A stretch of DNA of 64,000 nucleotides, from assembly GCF_030704535.1 (NCBI RefSeq), contig NC_081820.1:1679001-1743000 (forward strand), written 5' to 3'. The notes beneath the pieces are model-generated. The model was not told the origin of the DNA. It worked only from the letters and a program-made list of their open reading frames with translations, and did no database searches. How positions within the stretch are numbered: the first letter of the stretch is position 1; each line of letters opens with the position of its first letter. A program made the position numbers and the translations under genes. Shown here one piece after another: positions 23,450 through 35,532 of this stretch. The DNA is from Vitis vinifera (lineage: Eukaryota; Streptophyta; Magnoliopsida; Vitales; Vitaceae).

Positions 23450-23849
23450 TTAACGCTTGTTTGGTAATTGTTTTTAAAAATAGTTTTTTGCTTTTCAGAA
23501 CAAAAAATGTAGAAAGCATGTTTGATAATAAAAAATTGTTTCTTATCTTCTATTCTTAAAAATTGAAAACATGGTATTTTCAAATAACATGTTTGAGTTG
23601 TTTTATGTTGTTTTCACTTCTTTTTTTAGGACTATTTTAAGAAATAATTATACAAACATGTTTGGTAATCAAAAATTATTTTTTGTTTTTTATTCTTAAA
23701 AATAGAAAACATGGTATTTTTAAAAAAAAAATATTTTAGTTGTTTCTACTTATTTTCTGATTACTGTTTTAAGAAATAATTATACAAATATGTAGAATAA
23801 TTCAAAATAAAAATTATTTTTAAACATATTTAAAAATATTAAAAATATG
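23450..23849 (+). repeat. Two-copy tandem repeat of about 139 bp
   Basis: The block CATGTTTGATAATAAAAAAT...GAAAACATGGTATTTT begins at about 23517 and again at about 23656 (CATGTTTGGTAATCAAAAAT...), each followed by TTTTAAGAAATAATTATACA. The tract sits where the first exon of the following Bet v 1-like copy would be expected. Confidence 0.6.
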
Positions 23850-25232
23850 TTAAATTCTAACTTTTTATTTTATTAATATAGTTGAATTTGACTTGAATTC
23901 TAAATAGAGGTCGAGTTAATATTTTTCAACCAAGAGTTTATTTGATTTGGAAAGAAAAAAAAATGCAAAATGCTATTAATGAAGCTAGGGTTGGGTTTAG
24001 ATCATATTAGAATTACTCAAAATATAAGGTAAGAAATTATACCTTGTTCTAATGATTCACAATAACCAAACATAATAATAACCCCATGAATTTGTATTTA
24101 AATTATGCAATAATTGTTTTGGGGTCCTTGCATCTGTTTAGCATGTTGCCCATCTCAGTCTTAGATGGTGAAGTACTATCTAAACACCATTTATTGCCAT
24201 ATGGCAAACATTAATTACTAAAAACACCGAATGTTGTACTGTTATGACAAGGTCATTCATGAACACGAAAGCCCAAAAGCCATTATTTGACAAGTCAATT
24301 ATTAGCATTAAAAGCAACTAAGACACATGAGAAAACGTTACAACTTGGTTAAGATAAATAGTCATCAAACATCAAAATCTACCTGTGACACAAGTTCCCA
24401 AAACAATTCTTGTCCACCTCTTCTTTAAACTAACTTGAGCTTCAAAGGGGCATTCCCAACAAAAACCATCTAAACACTTCTTATTGTAGGTACTCTTGTC
24501 ATTCACTTAGAGAAAGTTAGCTGGAAAAGACGTTGGCTATGCACAAACAAGTGCTTTAAATGATTTTTTTTTTTCATTTTTATCATTAAAACATTTTTAT
24601 TTTATTAAAAAAAATCACATACTACTTAATTTATTGGAAGAGTACATAAGAAAATCTCACCAATTGAAGAACTGTACCAAAAGGGTATTTAAGAGAATTT
24701 TTCTTTTTATATTTTGATATTATATTGAAATCCATGGAGTCTCTTCAAATGGGTCAACTAGGTTGAATACTCTAACTCAAGTAGGTTACATTCCATTTTT
24801 TTACTAAATCGATTTTAATATTATTTGGTTAATTAATCAATTCCAAGAATTGTTTTATATTATTAAAGACTTTCATTTCATATATATTGTTTTATTTCAA
24901 TTGAATCACGAATGCCAAAACATATTAGTGCCAAAGAGAAATTCACTTCCATCCATGATGAGAAGTACATAAAAGAAGTTGAGGTAATTGAAGGAGGATT
25001 CCTAAACTTAGGATTTAATCAGTTACAAGTTTACTTTGAGATTATAGAGAAAGGTGAAGAGTCATGCATCATCAAATCGAAAATCGATTACAATGCCAAT
25101 GAAGAAGCTATTTCTATTGCTTCAACCATACCTTCCTTACAATTAGAAGTCATTGTTGTAGTTGCCAAAGATTATCTTTTAAAAATAAAAAATGAAAGTG
25201 CAAACTAAATCTCAAGCTCACAAGCCTTTCCT
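23850..25232 (+). repeat. Direct repeat copy A1 of the Bet v 1 array
   Basis: Nearly identical to 26262-27622 (offset 2390 at exon 2), covering the long intron-like sequence and exon 2. Differences are scattered substitutions and small indels; A2 lacks a block of about 24 bases near 23925-23950. Confidence 0.85.
24912..25208 (+). pseudogene. Bet v 1-like exon 2 without exon 1 (copy A1)
   Basis: An open 98-residue frame has the second-exon signature: KEKFTSIHDEKYIKEVEVIE, GGFLNLGF, SCIIKSKIDY and C-terminal AKDYLLKIKNESAN. The upstream sequence matches the intron of copy A2 back to about 23850, and there it meets an unrelated tandem repeat instead of exon 1. No AG acceptor stands at the expected position: the junction reads GAATCACGAATG where functional copies have an AG before GACCT. 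It is therefore a truncated copy, though its frame is intact, which suggests recent origin. Confidence 0.75.
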
Positions 25233-26104
25233 TAGAATGAAATGCCTAGAATTCGACTCTTGTTTACAAATAAATGCGATTTTCATTGAAGGTTTGAAAA
25301 TTTTAATATTTGTCTCATTCAACCAAACACTGTCTTAGCTCAAGTCATTTTAATTCACCTAATAATATAAGGTTTTGGATCAAAGAAACACCTTAACATT
25401 ATGTCATAGCCTTGATTTTTGGGAGATATAGATTCAAATTTTACCATTGTTTAAATCCCCATTTAAAGCTCATATAGAATTTTATTCCATTTTTTTTAAT
25501 ATATTGCTAATTTGTAACCTAACAAAATAAGTTTTTAGATCAATTGGTGGTACAAAGAAAAGTTACATGAGTTCAAATATTAACTAAATATATGGTCTTG
25601 TTTGATAATATTTTTTTTAAAAAAAAATTAAAAATAATTTTTAAGAATGGTTCTTAAAAACAGTCCTTAATTATTTTTAAGAACAAAATTTTATTTAGGA
25701 ACTCAAATTGAAAAACCATTTTCCTAACTTATTTTTCTATTAAACTATCATACACTTGTGTACAATGTAAAAGTTCTCAAAGTACTTTAATTAAAAGCAT
25801 CTTAAATTTGTTTTAAAAAATAAAATGTTTTCAAAAATAATTCTCAAAAAATTACTTTCAATACAAAAAAAATATGCAAAAAAAATGGTTAAAGAAAAGC
25901 TACCCAATAATACTTTTTTATAGGTGGTATTAATTCATTATTATTATTTTGTATATGCATAATTTCAAACAAAGTGATATGATGAAGGCGTATTCAGAGT
26001 GTCATTTGACCCCTTAAAAAAGGTCATATCTTGCTTTGATGTAGAATTCATGTGTAACAAAAGAAGTCATGTATATGTATGAAACAAAAAAAATGATAAA
26101 TTTA
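25233..26104. other. Intergenic segment shared with 30925-31690 and 34324-34570
   Basis: Contains TTTGAAAATTTTAATATTTG, CCAAACACTGTCTTAGCTCA and AAAAAAGGTCATATCTTG blocks that reappear in order in the other array members. No gene seen. Confidence 0.6.
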
Positions 26105-27598
26105 CATAGAGCAAGCCAAGCATGGAAGCTCTATGACACTCATAATTGGCAATGATCATCCAAAAAGATCTCTATCATATGGTTGAGACAATTGAGCTCA
26201 TTGAAGGTGATGGAGCTGTTGGAACTGTTCTTGAACTTACATTTGTAGAGGGTCAAGGTATTACCTTAAATTCTAACTTTTTATTTTATTAATATAGTTG
26301 AATTTGACTTGAATTCTATATTGAGGTCGAGTTAATATTTTAAAGAAAAAAAAATGCAAAATGCTATTAATGAAGCTAGGGTTGGGCTTAGATCATATTA
26401 GAATTACTCAAAATATAAGGTAAGAAATTATACCTTGATCTAATGATTCAGAATAACCAAACATAATAATAACCCTATGAATTTGTATTTAAATTATGCA
26501 ATAATTGTTGTGGGGTCTTGCATTTATTTAGCATGGACCCTTGCCCATCTCAATCTTAGATGGAGAAGTACTATCTAAACACCATTTATTGCTATCTGGC
26601 AAACATTAATTACTAAAAACATCGAATGTTATACTGTTATGACAAGGCCATTAATGAGCACGAAAGCCCAAAAGCCATTATTTGACAAGTCAATTATTAA
26701 CGTTAAAAGCAATTAAGACACATGAGAAAATGTTGGAGCTTGGTTAAGATAAATAGTCATCAAACATCAAAATCTAGGTATGACACAAGTTCCCAAAACA
26801 ATTCTTGTCCCTCTGTTCTTTAAACTAACTTGAGCTTCAAAGGGGTATTCCCACAAAAACCATCCAAACACTTTTTTTTGCAAGTACTCTTGTCATTCAC
26901 TTAGAGAAAGTTAGCTAGAAAAGACGTTGGATATGCATAAACAATTGCTTTAAATGATTTTTTTTTTCATTTTTATCATTAAAACATTTTTTTATTAAAA
27001 AAAATCACATACTACTTACTTTATTGGAAGAGTACATAAGAAAATCTCACCAATTGAAGAACTGTACCAAAAGGGTATTTAAGAGAATTTTTCTTTTTAT
27101 ATTTTGATATTATATTGAAATCCATGAAGTCTTTTCAAATGGATCAACTAGGTTGAATCCTCTAACTCAAGTAGGTTAAATTCCATTTTTTTACTAAATC
27201 GATTTTAATATTATTTGGTTAATTAATCAATTCCAAGAATTGTTTTATATTATTAAAGACTTTCATTTCATATATATTGTTTATTTTCAATTGAATCATG
27301 AATGCCAAAACATATTAGTGCCAAAGAGAAATTCACTTCCATCCATGATGAGAAGTACATAAAAGAAGTTGAGGCAATTGAAGGAGGATTCCTAAACTTA
27401 GGATTTAATCAGTTACGAGTTTACTTTGAGATTATAGAGAAAGGTGAAGATTCATGCATCATCAAATCGAAAATTGATTACAATGCCAATGAAGAAGCTA
27501 TTTCTATTGCTTCAACCATACCTTCCTTACAATTAGAAGTCATTGTTGTAGTTGCCAAAGATTATCTTTTAAAAATGAAAAATGAAAGTGCAAACTAA
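26105..27598 (+). pseudogene. Bet v 1-like pseudogene with both exons (copy A2)
   Basis: An exon-1 relic at about 26108-26258 has ASQAWKLYDTHNWQ followed by a stop. After a frame change comes the glycine loop TIELIEGDGAVGTVLEL and a GT donor (GTCAAGGTATTACC). The start codon region is missing. About 1 kb later exon 2 (27302-27598, 98 open residues) is nearly identical to copy A1. The intron is ten times longer than in the intact gene at 9443 and the acceptor position reads CATGAATG instead of AG. The stop, frame change, lost start and lost acceptor make it a pseudogene. Confidence 0.75.
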
Positions 27599-27622
27599 TT
27601 CTCAAGCTCACGAGCCTCTCAT
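26262..27622 (+). repeat. Direct repeat copy A2 of the Bet v 1 array
   Basis: Partner of 23850-25232. The match ends soon after the exon-2 stop codon (CTCAAGCTCACGAGCC). Confidence 0.85.
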
Positions 27623-30060
27623 AATTGCCTTCATATAGATAATAACAAATGGTTATTATATAAAAAATAATACTTATTCAAGTAAAAAAATAATACTTTA
27701 TGGTCAATGATTCATAAAAGACAAGAATAAACTAAATAAATATTGGAATGTAACAAAGCTTCATGTCTAAATACCAAGTTCAACTCAAATGAAAGCAATT
27801 TATAAGCAAATAAGTGTATAAGTAAAGAGTAGCATGATATTATGAATTAATATCATAATATCAATAAATATTTGAATGTGAAGAACTCATAGAGATGAAA
27901 AACTCATGGCAGCAAATTTACATGTCATTTTATATTCAAAAAAAAAAAAGCATAGGGTTTAGGTTCAATTTCTTTTATTGATTTTTAAATAAAAAATTAT
28001 GAGTATGTCTTAGATGGCCTAAATAATGGCAATAAATTGTAGCATTGGTCATAATACTAAACATCAATATGGGCATGAGGACTTTTGTCTAGGGTGGTAG
28101 CATATTCGAAATGGATAAGAATTATTTCATCATTCCCTAAATACTACCTTTTACCTAACGGTTTCTCCATTGACAATTTGTACAACCACATGAAAAAAAT
28201 AATAATGAAAGGCTACTAAGGAAGTTCCCCGAGTTCCAATAACATATATCACTTCTAAAAAAACAAGTCAACTAACTCTATTCTATAGTTCTTAAAAATT
28301 GTTTTTAATTGTTTTTAAGAACAAAATTATGTTCAAGAATTGAAATATGAAATACAATTTGCTCAACTTATTCTTCATAAAATTACTACATACTTATATA
28401 CAATACAAAAATTTATAAAATATTTTTAGAAAACTATCTAATGGTAATACTCTTGTTTAGATGTCGAGAAACTGTTGAGCTTACTACTTTGTCTATTATT
28501 GCATAAATTGACGTATTTTATTTTATTTTATTTTTTTGTCCAATAAAATGTCTTACATGTGTTTGGGTTACAAACACGTTTAGTTTATTTTTCTAATTTG
28601 ATAATTAGGATGAGATTAATTTTTAATATTTTATTGATAAAATTAAATTAATATTTTTATATTAAAAATTAAATTTTAAAATAAATATCTGTTAAATATG
28701 TTAATTTTTTACAACAAAAAAAAAATCATAATTAATAGAATGAAGCATGAGATTATGACAACTTAATGACTTATTGCATTACTTCTTTATTTCTTTTCCC
28801 AATTCAAAGTACAAGATTAAGCTTCCAAATTTCACTTAAATCTTAATTGGATTTTCAATTTTTTTTTCCCAACATTTTCCAAACCTTTAATTTTTGAGGT
28901 GTTAAATCAATTCCCAAATTTTATGTCTCTCCTTTTTCTTGCATTTCATGTGAAAATGATAAATGAATTAAATGATTATTTTATTGTTGGGATTCCAAAG
29001 AGCATTTAAAAAATGGTCGCCCTCCTCCTGAAGACTAGCCAACCTTCACGGAGAAACAAAATGAAACGAAAAAAAGTCTATTTTCTTATTCTTTCTTATT
29101 TTAATTTTCCCGAGAAAATTTCATTTTCCATGAAACTTAAAGCCACATCTAGAACCTTATCTCTTATTGCTGAAAAAATAATACTCTTGTTTGGATGGTA
29201 GTAAAAGATTTTAGAAAACTGTTTGTAACCCAAACTCTTGATTTATGGGTCCCGTCTGCATCTTAAGGGCTTGAATCTTTGGATGATAACAAACCATTTT
29301 TGCTAAAATAGCAATGAAGGACATAAACAAAAGAGAAAAGCAAAAGCAATGGGAAAAAAAAAATACAAAAATACAAATATGTATATGTGCTTTACAAAAT
29401 TTTTCTAGAAACTCTTACAAAGGGGGAATTATTTCAAGAGTACACAAATTCAATTACATCTTTAGGAAAGGTTTTGGAGAAACCTAAGTGCCCTATTTCG
29501 ATTCAATGGAAGATCCCTTTATATTTCTGAAAACCGAGATTAGAAGATAGGGAAAAAAATAGGAAAGTGCCAAAAACTTTACATAAAACAAGCCAAAAAA
29601 AAAGATTTGGATCAACCTCAACCTTAATGCTTTGTAGCTCCAACAATGTCTCTCTCACGGTGGCCTACTGGTGGAGCTAAGGTTTAAAGAGAAAAATTGA
29701 ATAGGACAACCATGGGATGGGAAGCAAATAGGAAAGTAAACAAAAATGACATATAAAAAAATGGTCTTTATGCTTATGTGGATAGATGAGGGCTACTTTG
29801 AACAATTGTTTTGGATGAAACCCAGTTTTAATATTAAGTTTGGGAAGAAGCCCATTTTAGCCCAAAACTCTCTCAATCATCTAATTGAGTGATTATGAAG
29901 TATCTTCAAATGGGTCAAGTAGGTTTAAGTAGGTTAAATTCTTTTCTTTTCTTTTTTAATAAATCGATTTTAATATCATTAGGTATTCCATTTTTTTTAA
30001 TAAATTGATTTTAATATTACTTGGTCAATTAACCTATTGGCAAGAATGGTCATTAGTTTG
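27623..30060. other. 2.4 kb without a recognised gene
   Basis: AT-rich. The open frame at 29013-29201 has no family resemblance. Near 29870-29960 sequence such as CTAATTGAGTGATTATGAAG and TTCAAATGGGTCAA returns to the intron-like sequence of the Bet v 1 array, the start of the next copy. Confidence 0.55.
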
Positions 30061-30109
30061 ATGAATTGTTTTATATCATCAAAGGTCTTCATTTTTCTAT
30101 TGAATCAAG

Positions 30110-30416
30110 AATGCTAGAGCATATTATTGCCAAAGAGAAATTCACAACCATTGATAATGAGAAGTACATGCATAAAAGAAGTTGAGGCAATTGAAGGAGG
30201 ATTTATGGACTTAGGGTTTAATCAATATTGAGTATAAATTGAGATCATAGAGCAAGGCGAAGATTCATGCATCATCAAATCGAAAATCAAGTACGTTGCC
30301 AATGAAGAAGCTATTCTATTGCTTCAATTGTACCTTCCTCCCAATTATAAGCCATTGCTAGAGTTGCCAAAGATTATCTTCTAAAAATGAAAAATGAAAG
30401 TGAAAACCAATTCTCA
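30110..30416 (+). pseudogene. Bet v 1-like exon-2 pseudogene
   Basis: Matches the exon 2 of copies A1/A2 (AAAGAGAAATTCACAACC, GTTGAGGCAATTGAAGGAGG, TCATGCATCATCAAATCG). It has a 4-base insertion near 30170 (ACATGCATAAAAG for ACATAAAAG), an in-frame stop at the end of FNQY (TATTGAG) and a 1-base loss later. Unlike A1/A2 it keeps an AG (ATCAAG) just before the exon. No exon 1 was found within 1.5 kb upstream. Confidence 0.75.
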
Positions 30417-30924
30417 AGCTTGTGAGCCTTTCATTAGATTGAAATGCCTAGATTTCGACTCTTATTTATGAATAAATCTAATGATATTCTAGTAATTAAG
30501 GTTATTTGATTAAAAGGGTAATTGAAAACCCAATTTTGAAAATTTAACCCATCATCTTTTTTTATCTTATTTTAATAAAAAAATTCCTTATTTTTCCTCG
30601 TAAAAATAATCATTTCGCTTAAAACATATATGTAAATATTTGAAATAGTTAAGAATATTTATGCCAAAAATGGGTTACTCTTCAAACAAAAACATAGGAA
30701 GGGATTCACAAATATAAGAATTATTTCATTATTTTTAACCAATTAATTCTAATAATAATTTTTACATTATCACTTGTAAACTTTAATATAAATTGGAAAA
30801 TAAATTAATGGAAGCCACATGGAATTTTCTCCTCAACCATAATCATGAAAAACCTTATTTATTTATCTAGTTAGTTGTAACTCCACCATTAAATGATTGA
30901 TTTGGAAGTAAATAAAGAAACAAT

Positions 30925-31690
30925 ATAGTGGTTTCCATTGAAGGTTTGAAAATTTTAATATTTGTCTCATTCAACCAAACACTGTCTTAGCTCAAGTCTT
31001 TTTAATACACCTAATAATATAAGGTTTTGGATCAAAGAAACACCTTAACATAATGCCCTAGCCTTGATTTTTGGGAGATATTGATTCAAAATTACCATTG
31101 TTTAAATCCATTTAAAGCTCATTTAGAATTTTAGTCCATTTTTTATATATTGCTAATCAATTGGTACAAAGAAAAGTTGTAAGAGTTCAAATATTGAGTA
31201 AATATATGCTCTTGTTTGATAATATGTTTTAAAAAAGAAAAGTTTTTAAGAGCAAAATTTTATTTAGGAACTCAAATTGAAAAAACAATTTTCCTAACTT
31301 ATTTTTCATTAAAATATCATACATTTATGAATAATGTAAAAGTTCTCAAAATACTTTAATTAAAAGCATCGTAAATTTGTTTTAAAAAACAAAGTGTTTT
31401 CAGAATAAATTCTCAAAAAACTATTTTTAATTCAAATGTATTTTTTTAGTTAGAAAATTATTTTCTATTTTAAGTAATAGAAAATGGTTAAAGAAAATTT
31501 CAACATGACCTAATTTTTTACAAGTGGTGTTAATTCATTATTATTAATTTGTATATGCATAATGTCAAACAAAGTGATCATATGATGGTGTATCCAGAGT
31601 GTCATTTGACCCCTTAAAAAAGGTCATATCTTGATTTAGAATTCATGTGTAACAAAAGAAGTCATGTATATGCACATGTGAAAAAAATAT
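30925..31690 (+). repeat. Copy of the 25273-26100 intergenic segment
   Basis: Follows 25273-26100 in the same order, from CATTGAAGGTTTGAAAATTT to GAAGTCATGTATATGCA, with small indels. It shows that the array units include flanking DNA. Confidence 0.75.
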
Positions 31691-32078
31691 GATAAATTTA
31701 CGTAGGTGGAAAAAAAGGCATAACAAACAACTAAGCCCACCTAACTAAAATTATTGTATATTAGTTTTGCAATAGTATACAATTCAACATCATATGAATC
31801 TAGTCAAATCTACTCTCTAAAATTATGGGCCCCTGCATAGAAATCTAGGGCATATACCTTATAAAATCATATATAATATAAGATGACTACAATTTTTTGG
31901 CATTTTTTTAGGCCAACTTGCTAAGAATGATGGCACGGGGTCATTATTGTCGTCCTTATTTTATCTTATTCTTTGTCTTCTATGTGTCCATCATATGTTA
32001 TAAACCCTAGGTTGAAGTTTACAACCCAAATTGTTAGCCGCTGTCATCCCCATAGATTTAAAGAAGTGAAAGAAGAAA

Positions 32079-33057
32079 ATGTTTGGACAAGTTTCATATG
32101 ATGTAGAGGTAGCTAGATGTGTCGGCAAGCAATGCATGGAAGCTCTATGGCACTCTTCAATTGGCCGTGGTCATGGAGGAAGGTCCCTCTCCTCTCCTTG
32201 AAAAATTTGAGCTCATCGAAGGAGATGGAGGAGTTGGGACTGTTATTAAACTGATATTTGCACCTGGAAAAGGTATCACTTTGACTTGTAGTCTTTCTTG
32301 GATTTCTTTTTCTTCTTTTATAACATTAAATGATAGATTTTTAGTTGAATTTGAATTAAGGCCTAAGTTAACATTTTTCAAATCAATTCAACTTGATTTT
32401 GGAAAACACTATTTAGGATGTTTGTTTTTTTTATTTTTTACTGAAAGTAATTTGTTTTTAGAATTTAGGTTATTTGTTTTTCTATTTTTTAATGACTTAT
32501 TATAAACTTTTATTGAATAAAAAAAAGCAAAAATATTTAACTTTTTCTAAATAGAAAAAATAATATATTGATTTTTCTTTACTTTTTAATACTTAATAAA
32601 AATAAAATACTACAAAAACAAACAAATTAATATTTAACACTATTAAGCATTAAGTTTCTATTTAAAATTAAGTAAAAAAAATAAGCACCACCTAAGCTTA
32701 CTAAGTAAGTTTGAGTTCAGTTAAACTTTATAGATTTTTTTTCTTCTGGTTGAATTACAAACTGTAGGACCTGCTAGTGTAATAGACAAATTCATAAAAA
32801 TCGATAATGAGAAGTGCATAAAAGAAGTCGAGGTGATCGAGGGAGGAGTACTGCACATGGGATTTAATCAATATCGATTTTGCTTTGAGATCATAGAGAT
32901 AGACAAAAATTCATGTCTTATCAAATCAAAAATTATGTATGATGTGAATGAAGAGACTGCTCAAACTACTTCAGCAATTCCTTCCAAGCAATTAGAAGCC
33001 ATTGCAGAAGTTGCCATTAATTATCTTATAAAAATGAAAAACCCAAGTGTAGATTAA
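32079..33057 (+). pseudogene. Bet v 1 / norcoclaurine synthase-like gene with early 4-bp frameshift
   Basis: The most complete copy of the array. The ATG at 32079 begins MFGQVSYDVEV as in the intact gene, but four extra bases (reading GTAGCTAGATGTG for GTAGATGTG, about 32108-32115) throw the frame off. The correct frame resumes as SASNAWKLYGTLQL and continues with EKFELIEGDGGVGTVIK to the donor after 32272. Exon 2 (32768-33057) begins after CTGTAG and reads GPASVIDKFIKIDNEKCIKE...EGGVLHMGF...SCLIKSK and ends KMKNPSVD. Apart from the insertion, both exons, splice sites and stop are sound. A shortened product from an internal start is conceivable (the track frame opens at a GTG, 32119) but would lack the first beta strand. 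Confidence 0.8.
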
Positions 33058-33230
33058 TTTTCAAGCTCTTGTAGAGAGAGAGAGAGAGAGGTTCATAAAG
33101 GAATTGTGCAGAACTCATCATTTATAACAAAGGAGTCTAGTTTCATAATGAGACCACTCTTATTATTTTTTTCTTGGGAAAAAATGGGGGAAGGAAAAGG
33201 AAAAGAAAAATTAACACATCTCAGTCTTAG
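32393..33230 (+). repeat. Direct repeat copy B1 (intron + exon 2 + 3' flank)
   Basis: Near-identical to 34580-35420 at an offset of 2192 bases: part of the intron, exon 2, the GA microsatellite (33074-33090) and the GGGGGAAGGAAAAGGAAAAG tract. Confidence 0.85.
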
Positions 33231-34570
33231 ATGTAAAAGTACTATCTAGAAACTATTTATTGCTATCTAGTAGACATTAATTACTAAAAACACTAAATGT
33301 TGTAATGGTACGGCAAGGCCATTTATGAGCACAAAGGCCCAAAAGCCATTATTTGACAAGTCAATTATTAGCGTTAAAAGCAATTAAGACACAAGAGAAA
33401 ATGTTGCAGTTTGGTTAAGATAAATAGTCATAATAATGCAAGTTCCCAAAACAATTCTTGCCCATCTCTTATGTAAACTAACTAGAGCTTCAGATGGTCA
33501 TGTCCATAAAAACCATCCAAACACTTCTTATTACATGTACTCTTGTCATTCACTTAGAAAAAGTTAGCTGGAAAAGACGTTGGCTATGCACAAACAATTG
33601 CTTTAAATGATTTTTTTTTTCATTTTTATCATTAAAACATTTTTATTTTATTAAAAAAAATCACATACTACTTAATTTATTGGAAGAGTACATAAGAAAA
33701 TGTCACCAATTGAAGAAGTGTACGAAAAAAGTATTTAAGAGAAATTTTCTTTTTATATTTTGATATTATATTGAAATCCATGAGATCTCTTCAAATGGGT
33801 CAACTAGGTTGAATCCTCTAACTCAAGTAGGTTAAATTCCATTTTTTTACTAAATCAATTTTAATATTATTTGATTAATTAATCAATTCCAGGAATTGTT
33901 TTATATTATTAAAGACTTTCATTTCATATATATTGTTTTGTTTCGATCAAATCACGAATGCCAAAACATATCAGTACCTAAGAAAAATTCACATCCATCA
34001 ATGATGAGAAGTACATAAAAGAAGTTGAGGCAATTGAAGGAGGATTTCTAAACTTAGGATTTAATCGATTACGAGTTTACTTTGAGATTATAGAGAAAGG
34101 TGAAGATTCATGCATCATCAAATCGAAAATCGAGTTCAATACCAATGAAGAAGCTATTTCTATTGCTTCAACCATACCCTCCTTACAATTAGAAGACATT
34201 GTTGTAGTTGCCAAAGATTATCTTTTAAAAATGAAAAATGAAAGTGCAAATTAAATCTCAAGCTCACAAGCCTTTCATTTGAATGAAATGCCTAGATTTT
34301 TACTCTTGTTTACAAATATATGTGATTTTCATTGAGGTTTGAAAATTTTAATATTTGTCTCATTCAACCAAACACTGTCTTAGCTCAAGTCGTTTTAATT
34401 CACCTAATAATATAAGTTTTTGGATCAAAGAAACACCTTAACATTATGCCATAGCCTTGATTTTTGGGAGATATAGATTCAAATTTTACCATTGTTTAAA
34501 TCCCCATATAAATCTCATATAGAATTTTATTCCATTTTTTTTTTATATATTGCTAATTTGTTACCTAACA
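33215..34570 (+). repeat. Third copy (A3) of the A unit
   Basis: Matches 24152-25530: CTCAGTCTTAGATG...ACTATCTA, GACAAGTCAATTATTA, GTCATTCACTTAGA, exon 2, then the CATTCAACCAAACACTGTCT flank. It was inserted between B1 and B2, so the array is mosaic. Confidence 0.8.
33958..34254 (+). pseudogene. Bet v 1-like exon-2 pseudogene (copy A3)
   Basis: Same second-exon sequence as A1/A2 (ISTxxKFTSINDEKYIKE-like, GGFLNLGFNRLRVYFEI, SCIIKSKIEF, YLLKMKNESAN). The lead-in CCTAAGAAAAATTC has lost the normal reading between the exon start and KFT. No exon 1 lies upstream. Confidence 0.7.
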
Positions 34571-34579
34571 AAATAAAAT

Positions 34580-35420
34580 CTTCGACTTGATTTTGAAAAA
34601 CATTATCTAGGGTGTTTACTTTTTTGGCTTTTTACTGAAAGTAATTTGTTTTCAGAATTTAAATTGTTTGTTTTTCTATTTTTTCATGACTTATTATAAA
34701 TTTTTTACTGAATAGAAAAAGTGAAAATATTTAGTTTTTTCTAAATAGAAAAAATAATATATTGATTTTTCTTTACTTTTTAATACTTAACAAAAATAAA
34801 ATACTACAAAAACAGACAAGTTAATATTTAATACTATTAAGCATTAAGTTTCTATTTAGAATTAAATAAAAAAATAAGTACCACCTAAACTTACTGAGTA
34901 AGTTGAGTTCAGTTGAACTTTTATAGATTTTTTTCTTCTGGTTGAATTACAAACTACAGGACCTGTTAGTGTAATAGACAAATTCATAAAGATCGATAAT
35001 GAGAAGCGCATAAAAGAAGTTGAGGTGATCGAGGGAGGAGTACTGCACATGGGATTTAATCAATATCAATTTTGCTTTGAGATCATAGAGATAGACAAAA
35101 ATTCATATCTTATCAAATCAAAAATTATGTATGATGTGAATGAAGAGATTGCTCAAACTACTTTAGCAATTCCTTCCAAGCAATTAGAAGCCATTGCAGA
35201 AGTTGCCATTAATTATCTTATAAAAATGAAAAACCCAAGTGTAGATTAATTTTCAAGCTCTTGGAGAGAGAGAGAGAGAGAGAGGTTCATAAAGGAATTA
35301 TGCAGAACTCATCATTTATAACAAAGGAGTCTAGTTTTATAATGAGACCACTCTTATTATTTTTTTCTTGGGAAAAAATGGGGGAAGGAAAAGGAAAAGA
35401 AAAAGAAAAATTAACACACC
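34580..35420 (+). repeat. Direct repeat copy B2
   Basis: Second copy of 32393-33230, including the GA repeat (35263-35284). Confidence 0.85.
34960..35249 (+). pseudogene. Bet v 1-like exon 2 without exon 1 (copy B2)
   Basis: Exon 2 follows an intact acceptor (ACTACAG) and reads GPVSVIDKFIKIDNEKRIKE, GGVLHMGFNQYQFCFEI, YLIKSK, ending KMKNPSVD with a stop at 35247-35249. The preceding DNA is copied intron back to about 34580, where it meets copy A3; there is no exon 1. The frame is open, so the duplication is young, but the unit cannot make a family protein alone. Confidence 0.75.
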
Positions 35421-35532
35421 CTTTTCTATACAAGTATAGTTCCAATTTTTTTTATTGACCCACATTCCCCATGCCAAAGATTTAACTAAGAAAACAAAAT
35501 ACAATACCAATCTTCACTACCACAATAAACTC

